8,295 nt of DNA. Source: Bacteroidales bacterium. Lineage in GTDB: Bacteria > Bacteroidota > Bacteroidia > Bacteroidales > JAOZVK01. The DNA is taken from assembly GCA_029938185.1 (NCBI GenBank), contig JAOZVK010000243.1:1-8295 (forward strand). Direction: 5' to 3'. Shown here piece by piece: positions 1 to 3,988 of the stretch; within the stretch, counting starts at the first letter, position 1; every line of letters starts with the position of its first letter. The notes beneath the pieces were generated by a model that saw only the letters and a list, made by a program, of their open reading frames with translations, ran no database searches and had not been told where the DNA came from. The translations under genes were made by a program, and so were the position numbers.

Positions 1-260
1 AGAAACAACAAGCTGAAGCAGAGAAACAACAAGCTGAAGCAGAGAAACAACAAGCTGAAGCAGAGAAACAACAAGCAGAAATAGAGAAACAACAAGAAAA
101 GTCTAAAAGACAAGAAGCAGAAAAACGAGAACAGCAAGCAAACTTAACATCTAAAGTCATCATACTATACCATGTAGAGAATAAAAGTAAAAAAGAAATA
201 TCTGAAATATTAGAAACCAGTATTGATAAAATAGATAAAATACTCAGCCATAAAACATAA
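1..260 (+). CDS. Partial coiled-coil protein, C-terminal end; possible Rpn/PD-(D/E)XK transposase-like nuclease
   Basis: This is the 3' end of a gene whose start lies before the window. The frame is read from base 3 to a TAA at 258-260, giving 85 residues. The first part is heptads of KQQAEAE (three perfect, one KQQAEIE, one decayed), which must form a charged coiled coil. A tail of about 36 residues follows, with the core KKEISEILETSIDKIDKIL, which looks like two short amphipathic helices. Rpn-family nucleases (PD-(D/E)XK transposase-like proteins) often end this way: a repetitive charged linker, then a small 'I-x-EI-x-x-x-T-x-L-S-x-E-x-I' helical motif. The family call is inferred from this tail alone, because the catalytic domain is outside the window. 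Any protein with a coiled coil and a helix-turn-helix-like end would also fit. No convincing terminator follows the stop codon. Confidence 0.75.
   Translation, partial: KQQAEAEKQQAEAEKQQAEAEKQQAEIEKQQEKSKRQEAEKREQQANLTSKVIILYHVENKSKKEISEILETSIDKIDKILSHKT
3..86 (+). repeat. 21-bp tandem repeat inside coding sequence
   Basis: Four adjacent 21-base units start at 3, 24, 45 and 66. The first three are identical and the fourth differs at three bases; a fifth, broken unit begins at 87. The unit length is a multiple of three, so copy-number change keeps the frame and only lengthens or shortens the coiled coil by one heptad. The array probably continues to the left of the window. Perfect identity of neighbouring units suggests recent slippage or unequal recombination. 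Confidence 0.9.
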
Positions 261-423
261 TTATTAGAGTGTGTTTATAATTTGCAGCAATTTTACAATA
301 GTGAAGCTGATTTAACTGTCAAACTCTGTAAGTGTAGTCTAATAATTTAATAAAATATTTTTTTTGGTTGTGGCTTGATAGTATTTATACAAAATTAATA
401 TTTTAGACATATTGCATAATATC

Positions 424-538
424 GTTCCTACGGAACTTTAAACATATGTGTTTAGCATGTTTACTACCATACTTTTGCCACGCTGTGGCTAAAAAAAAAG
501 TAAAATTTATTTGAAATATAAAACATGCCATGTTTTAT
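424..538. repeat. Cluster of four small hairpin palindromes (REP-like)
   Basis: Four perfect inverted repeats lie within 115 bases. They are GTTCC-TAC-GGAAC (424-436), TAAACA-TATG-TGTTTA (439-454), GCCAC-GCT-GTGGC (477-489), and ten-base arms ATAAAACATG/CATGTTTTAT around one base (518-538). The first and third have GC-rich stems that stand out from the AT-rich background. The CTGTGGCTAA that ends the third hairpin recurs at 2561-2570 beside another small hairpin, so this is a dispersed family. None is followed by a T-tract, so they are not classical terminators. Similar hairpin chains are common between genes in Bacteroidota; their function is not known to me. Confidence 0.6.
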
Positions 539-710
539 GCAAATACTATTAAGCCATAACATAAAATAAATTTTTTGTAAAAAAAACATTATTTTACTAA
601 ATTTGCAGAATATATTAATGTAACTTAGTAAACATTTTCCCATATCTAGTAAAGTGCTACTGTAATAAGACGTAAATACCTAAAGTAATAATGTTGAAAG
701 TTAAAAGCTA

Positions 711-736
711 AAAGTTTGCTTACGCCTGAAAAACAA
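711..736 (+). repeat. 26-bp dispersed repeat, copy 1
   Basis: This 26-base sequence with core TTTGCTTACGCCTGA recurs in the same orientation at 3745-3770 with a single mismatch. In both places it is preceded by GTTAAAAG (one copy has a short insertion), so the similarity is more than chance AT-richness. A shorter related piece, CCTGATAAACAA, occurs at 3001-3012, and CTTACGCATAAACAA lies near 6877-6891. Confidence 0.65.
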
Positions 737-953
737 TCTATTATTAAAAATAAAATGTGAAAAAAATATTGTATAATTTATTATATTTTCTTAACAAAAT
801 CTTTAAAAACAACTGAGTTTCAAGGTGTAAGCCAATTCATAATTGTCATATACAACCTTATGCTTTCAAATGATTATCAAACTTTATAAACGATTGTCTT
901 AATACACTACATTGCTTTATTATATATGTTGAAAATATAAATTATTTATAAAA

Positions 954-1571
954 ATGACAGTAAAAGAAAGAATTAATAAATACTTTAAAAAAAAATCGAA
1001 ATTTGCAATAATTAGCGATTTTTTGTTTGCAGCACTTATTATAGCTGTAATTATTCCAAGTTCAAGAATGCAGCTTATGGCATTTGTTAATAAAGTTAAA
1101 ATTGCAATTGTTCAGCCTGATATTAAAAATAGTGAAGATGCTAAAAGATTAGTAAAAGCAGATTATAACTGGAACTTAATATCGCATGAAAACAAAAAAG
1201 TTAACTTGAGCGATTATAAAGATAAAATTATATTTCTTAATATATGGGCAACATGGTGTCCTCCATGTGTAGCTGAGATGCCAAGTATTCAAAAATTATA
1301 CGATAGATATAAGGATAATAAAAAAATTGAGTTTGTTATTTTGAGTAGCGAGAAACTACCTAAAATTCAAGCTTTTTTAAAAAAACATAATTACACGTTT
1401 CCTGTATTTACAACAGAAAATCCAGCTCCAAAACCATTTTATACCAAAAGCATTCCCGTTACTTTTGTAATATCAAAAAATGGAGAAATTGTGATACATG
1501 AGATTGGAGCATCAAATTGGAATGGAGAAAAAGTTGTAAATCTAATTAATAAATTATTGAAAAATGAATAA
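954..1571 (+). CDS. Membrane-anchored TlpA-like thioredoxin-fold protein
   Basis: This is probably a thiol-disulfide oxidoreductase tethered to the inner membrane with its catalytic domain in the periplasm. The N-terminus is basic (residues 1-16) and is followed by a hydrophobic segment at about 17-36 that serves as an uncleaved anchor. There is no lipobox. A linker follows to about residue 70. The thioredoxin fold then carries the active site WATWCPPC at 98-105 (Cys102, Cys105) and the cis-proline loop SIPVT with Pro168. WATWCPPC is the form typical of TlpA/ResA-like proteins, which reduce disulfides for cytochrome c maturation or protein folding; the substrate here is unknown. The length of 205 residues is normal for the group. 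The ATG at 954 is chosen because it places the basic stretch just before the membrane helix; no Shine-Dalgarno is visible. The last 8 bases overlap the next gene, which indicates an operon. No cytochrome-maturation genes are nearby. Confidence 0.9.
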   Translation: MTVKERINKYFKKKSKFAIISDFLFAALIIAVIIPSSRMQLMAFVNKVKIAIVQPDIKNSEDAKRLVKADYNWNLISHENKKVNLSDYKDKIIFLNIWATWCPPCVAEMPSIQKLYDRYKDNKKIEFVILSSEKLPKIQAFLKKHNYTFPVFTTENPAPKPFYTKSIPVTFVISKNGEIVIHEIGASNWNGEKVVNLINKLLKNE

Positions 1572-2424
1572 ATATAATGTAATTTTAATATCATTTGTAT
1601 TATTATTTAGTATAAGTTCGTGCACCGAAATTATTGATATAGAACTCAATGATGCTGGAAACAAAAGAGTAGTTGTAGACGCAAGAATCACTAATCAAAC
1701 TAAGGCACATATGGTGAAGCTAACATATTCGACAAGCTATTTTGCCAATCAAAAAGCAAATGCCGTAAATGGTGCAAATGTCAGCATAACAGATGGTACT
1801 AACACATACCCATTGTCTGAAACCAATGGTGATGGAATATATTACACAAATCCTGATGTGAAAGGAGAAGTTGATAAAACTTATACTTTGAATATCGAAT
1901 TAAGCGATGGAACAAAGTATACAGCAAGCTCTTACATGGCATCATTAATAGACGCTGATAAAATAGAATATAAATATGAAGAAATTAAACAAAATCCTTT
2001 TACGATAGCATACGTATATAATATTTATCTATTTGTACAAGAAGACCCTAAATTAGGAAACTATTACATGTGGAATTATTATATTGACGACCAAATAGCT
2101 ACAGACACATTAAAGCTAAAAATATTTTTCGATGATAATAATGTTAATGGTAGTTATATTGCTAATTGGGCAGTTTTTTCAATTGAAGAAGAGGATATTG
2201 TAAATGATAAAACCAAAGTAACAGTAGAGGGGCTGTCGATTTCAAAAGCAGAATATGATTTTTGTGTAGCATTTATGCTAGAGACCGAATGGAAGGGAGG
2301 CTTGTTTGATGGACCTCCTGCAAATATTCCTTCAAATATTTCAAATGGAGGATTAGGGTTTTTTAGTGCATCTGCTGTCACCTCGAAAGAGACATTTGTT
2401 TATAGAGAAAGGAACACACCCTAA
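1564..2424 (+). CDS. DUF4249 family outer-membrane lipoprotein
   Basis: This is a secreted lipoprotein of the DUF4249 family, found mainly in Bacteroidota and usually encoded next to TonB-dependent receptors, where a part in outer-membrane uptake is assumed but unproven. Residues 1-19 form a signal peptide ending in the lipobox I-S-S-Cys20. The mature N-terminus CTEIIDIEL and the VVVDA strand after it match the family's usual opening. Residues 24 to about 125 look like a beta-sandwich domain, with GIYY at 91-94 and YTLNIELSDG at 107-116. The C-terminal part includes FDGPPANIPSNISNGGLGFF (248-267), a typical family ending. At 286 residues it is within the normal size range. Its ATG lies inside the last codons of the thioredoxin gene, in another frame, so translation is probably coupled. 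No TonB-dependent receptor gene is in the window, and pairing with a thioredoxin is unusual. No obvious terminator follows. Confidence 0.85.
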   Translation: MNKYNVILISFVLLFSISSCTEIIDIELNDAGNKRVVVDARITNQTKAHMVKLTYSTSYFANQKANAVNGANVSITDGTNTYPLSETNGDGIYYTNPDVKGEVDKTYTLNIELSDGTKYTASSYMASLIDADKIEYKYEEIKQNPFTIAYVYNIYLFVQEDPKLGNYYMWNYYIDDQIATDTLKLKIFFDDNNVNGSYIANWAVFSIEEEDIVNDKTKVTVEGLSISKAEYDFCVAFMLETEWKGGLFDGPPANIPSNISNGGLGFFSASAVTSKETFVYRERNTP

Positions 2425-2521
2425 ATCCATTCATAGACACAATGTAAAGTTTTGTTAAAAAATGTGAGCTTTATATAGTATGCTACTCTACATGTTTTTA
2501 TTGTAAAAGTAATTTCAATGT

Positions 2522-2570
2522 AAGCCTGAAAGGCTTCAAGCCATCACATGGAACAATGCCCTGTGGCTAA
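2522..2570. repeat. REP-like hairpin unit
   Basis: AAGCCT-GAA-AGGCTT (2522-2536) is a perfect six-base-pair hairpin with a three-base loop. It is followed by AGCCA (2539-2543), which can pair with TGGCT (2564-2568). The unit ends in CTGTGGCTAA, identical to 483-492. The preceding TGCC at 2557-2560 matches TGCCACG before the earlier copy but with the ACG missing, so the second copy looks decayed. There is no T-tract, so a terminator role for the DUF4249 gene is not supported. Confidence 0.5.
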
Positions 2571-2605
2571 GACGTGTATCATAATGAAAGGGTAATGACA
2601 TATTA

Positions 2606-2950
2606 TTAATATCTTAATACTCTATCTTCAAGTTTTTTTTTTAAATATTTGTAATTAAATTTGGTAAAACACAACGCATTAATAATCAAATGTTTAAATA
2701 TTATCTCAGCATTATTCGCCAATTTTATTAATTTTTCTTTTGTATTTTTACTATCAAACAATGATTTAACGAGTTGCATGAAATTTTCAACAATAACTTT
2801 TTCTCGTAGGCTACCTACTGTAAAAGCTGGTAATTTGTCTTCAATTTGTACTTTTTGTTCAGGATGAAAGAGAAGACAATGATTTAGCAAAAGGCTCAAG
2901 ATCACGCCTCGATATGATTCTTGGCTACACGTATAATATTGGACATTATT
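2606..2950 (-). pseudogene. Possible unidentified gene remnant
   Basis: An open frame of 114 codons runs on the minus strand from just after a TAA (2951-2953) to a stop at 2606-2608. The first possible start is a GTG at 2905; there is no ATG until well inside. The translation reads like real protein rather than a random AT-rich frame. It has a hydrophobic stretch (ILSLLLNHCLLF), then HPEQKVQIEDKLPAF, then lysine-rich amphipathic helices, and ends KKKLEDRVLRY. I do not recognise the family. The upstream part runs into the palindromic element at 2921-3040, as if its 5' end had been cut off by an insertion or as if it were the residue of a transposase. A small functional GTG-started protein or a chance frame are both possible. 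Confidence 0.3.
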
Positions 2951-3040
2951 TTATTTTTTGACAGGATTTACAGGATTGATTTTTATCCTGTTACGAAACA
3001 CCTGATAAACAAGACTGTCCAACTTCTGACGGGTAGCCAA
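2921..3040. repeat. 120-bp nested palindrome, MITE-like
   Basis: The ends are inverted copies of one 25-base sequence. TTGGCTAC (2921-2928) plus TTGGACA (2939-2945) on the left mirror TGTCCAA (3016-3022) plus GTAGCCAA (3033-3040) on the right, with the same 10-base spacing in both arms. Over 25 positions I count 19 matches. At the exact centre of symmetry (2980.5) is a third inverted pair, ACAGGAT (2970-2976) with ATCCTGT (2985-2991). Outside the TTGGCTAC boxes the symmetry stops, which defines the boundaries. No target-site duplication is visible. It could be a miniature transposable element, two insertion-sequence ends abutting head to head, or a large RNA hairpin. Confidence 0.6.
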
Positions 3041-3203
3041 AAATGCCAAAATTTCTTAATAAATTGCAATAATCCAGTATTTTTGTAAATATTATTATAA
3101 TACATTGATATACAAATAGTACAAATGTATATTTAGATTAATTTTAATAATCTATTTATGAGTAATTTACTAACTCCGAAACTTCAGTTTATAATATATA
3201 ATT

Positions 3204-3233
3204 TATTGAATTTATTTTTTAATAAATTCAATA
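3204..3233. repeat. Perfect 13-bp AT-rich hairpin
   Basis: The arms TATTGAATTTATT (3204-3216) and AATAAATTCAATA (3221-3233) are exact reverse complements around a TTTT loop. In such AT-rich DNA short palindromes are common, but 13 perfect pairs with a tetraloop is notable. It lies hundreds of bases from any stop codon, so a terminator role is unlikely. Confidence 0.45.
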
Positions 3234-3342
3234 TTTATTCTATATTTGCCTATCAATATATACACAAAAGTCAAAACTACACTTTGTTTGTCAAATTGCA
3301 TTAAATTATAGAATTTATAGACAATAAGTAAGTTCTCAATAG

Positions 3343-3448
3343 TTAGGAAATTACGAATTATAAATTACGAATTACGAATAGGTTTACACCTAAATATTAA
3401 GTATTTTACAAAAAACAAATCGGAAAATTATTTTTTAACGATTCCTAA
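3343..3448 (+). repeat. ~100-bp dispersed repeat, copy A (left of MmeI-like gene)
   Basis: The stretch 3343-3443 matches 6907-7000 in the same orientation. Shared blocks include TTAGGAAATTACGAATTATA, GGTTTACACCTAAATAT, AACAAATCGGAAA and TTATTTTTTAAC. Copy A carries 7 extra bases from an additional ATTACGA-type unit; from the shared GGTTTACACC onward the two copies are 63 bases each and align without gaps. Copy A starts TTAGGAA and is followed at 3442-3448 by TTCCTAA, giving a 7-base terminal inverted repeat. No flanking target duplication is seen. AATTACGAATT-type repeats are frequent between genes in AT-rich Bacteroidota, so this may be a family with more copies elsewhere. Confidence 0.75.
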
Positions 3449-3485
3449 GACATAAATTGATTAAGTTTACAAATGTAATAATTTG

Positions 3486-3532
3486 ACAGGATTTACATAA
3501 TTAACAGGATATTTTAAACATGTAAATCCTGT
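3486..3532. repeat. ACAGGATTTACA-type hairpin
   Basis: The arms ACAGGATTTACAT (3486-3498) and ATGTAAATCCTGT (3520-3532) pair perfectly over 13 bases with a 21-base loop. The loop holds another ACAGGAT, and TCTTGTC follows on the right, so a second register exists. The 16-base TTTGACAGGATTTACA at 3482-3497 also occurs at 2957-2972 inside the 120-bp palindrome. No T-tract follows on either strand. Confidence 0.55.
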
Positions 3533-3662
3533 AAATCTTGTCTAAATAATACTAAACAAACTTACGTCTTGTTACAATAGTAAGATATTCGACCTATTTA
3601 ATGTGACTTACACATTTTTGTATACAAATGAATTACAGTTGATTGGATAAATGCGAATACCG

Positions 3663-3696
3663 AAAACTTTTGTTACAGTAGTATTACAAAAGTTTT
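3663..3696. repeat. 11-bp hairpin with extended stem
   Basis: AAAACTTTTGT (3663-3673) pairs with ACAAAAGTTTT (3686-3696). The stem continues with TAC/GTA across a two-base bulge, leaving a small AGTA loop. Part of it, TTGTTACAGTAGTA (3670-3683), is nearly repeated at 3569-3582. No gene ends nearby on the plus strand. On the minus strand it is about 290 bases past the MmeI-like stop, which is far for a terminator. Confidence 0.4.
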
Positions 3697-3744
3697 TCAA
3701 TATTTATATTTTGTTAAGTAACATATTGAGTAAGTGAACAGTTA

Positions 3745-3770
3745 AAAGTTTGCTTACGCCTGATAAACAA
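3745..3770 (+). repeat. 26-bp dispersed repeat, copy 2
   Basis: Same orientation and 25 of 26 bases identical to 711-736. It is preceded directly by GTTAAA, as is copy 1 apart from a small insertion there. Confidence 0.65.
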
Positions 3771-3842
3771 CATAATATAAAAAACAAAAGTGTCGTTTTT
3801 ATATCAACCTACTTAATATACATTTTGTTAATTACTTAATTT

Positions 3843-3958
3843 TAGACTTATACTGTAAACGGTTATAAACTTACATTTTAAATTACCTAATTCCAACTTT
3901 AACAAAGTTTTAAACTTTGTCAAAGTTAAATTCACAACCGTTCTAAGTATATAGTCTA
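3843..3958. repeat. Large imperfect inverted repeat beyond the MmeI-like 3' end
   Basis: The outer arms are TAGACT-TATACT-gta-AACGGTT (3843-3864) and their near-complement AACCGTT-cta-AGTATA-t-AGTCTA (3936-3958). Similarity may extend outward through TTAAT to about 3836 and 3965. Inside, off centre, is a strong hairpin at 3895-3927: 16-base arms with one mismatch (AACTTTaACAAAGTTT against AAACTTTGTcAAAGTT) around a single T. The inner hairpin lies about 60 bases past the stop codon of the minus-strand MmeI-like gene, so it could stop transcription or protect the 3' end, but no T-tract follows on that strand. The nested arms and the TTAAT-like borders equally suit a miniature transposable element. 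Confidence 0.55.
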
Positions 3959-3988
3959 ATTAATTTGGTGTTTTTTTTGGTTACAAAC

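Larger units (their letters stand above)
261..953. other. Non-coding gap with short palindromes
   Basis: No convincing gene lies between the partial coding region and the thioredoxin gene; all frames are broken and very AT-rich. The gap holds four short perfect palindromes (424-538), one copy of a 26-base dispersed repeat (711-736), and a sequence at 655-675 that recurs inverted at 3562-3582. The promoter of the 954-2424 unit should lie in the right part, but no clean match to the Bacteroidota -7 element (TAnnTTTG) with a properly spaced TTG was found. No tRNA- or riboswitch-like fold was recognised. Confidence 0.6.
2425..3988. other. Long repeat-rich intergenic region
   Basis: About 1.56 kb separate the convergent DUF4249 and MmeI-like genes. 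No intact gene is seen. The content, left to right, is: a REP-like hairpin (2522-2570), a possible minus-strand gene remnant (2606-2950), a 120-base palindromic element (2921-3040), a 13-bp hairpin (3204-3233), the first copy of a ~100-base repeat (3343-3448), a hairpin built from ACAGGATTTACA repeats (3486-3532), a further hairpin (3663-3696), a 26-base dispersed repeat (3745-3770) and a large inverted repeat (3843-3958). This density suggests an eroded insertion hot spot rather than regulatory DNA. Confidence 0.6.

Noticed and set aside
3..107. CRISPR array
   Set aside because: The 21-base units are directly adjacent without spacers and encode a coiled coil in one open frame.
477..500. Rho-independent terminator at GCCAC-GCT-GTGGC
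   Set aside because: The stem is followed by an A-run on the plus strand, and on the minus strand the T-run precedes the stem, so neither strand has the right order.
2154..2381. 75-codon minus-strand frame within the DUF4249 gene
   Set aside because: It is fully antisense to a recognisable lipoprotein.
2661..2867. 68-codon plus-strand frame
   Set aside because: It overlaps the longer minus-strand frame and has cysteine/phenylalanine-rich AT-biased content without motifs; the minus-strand reading looks more protein-like.
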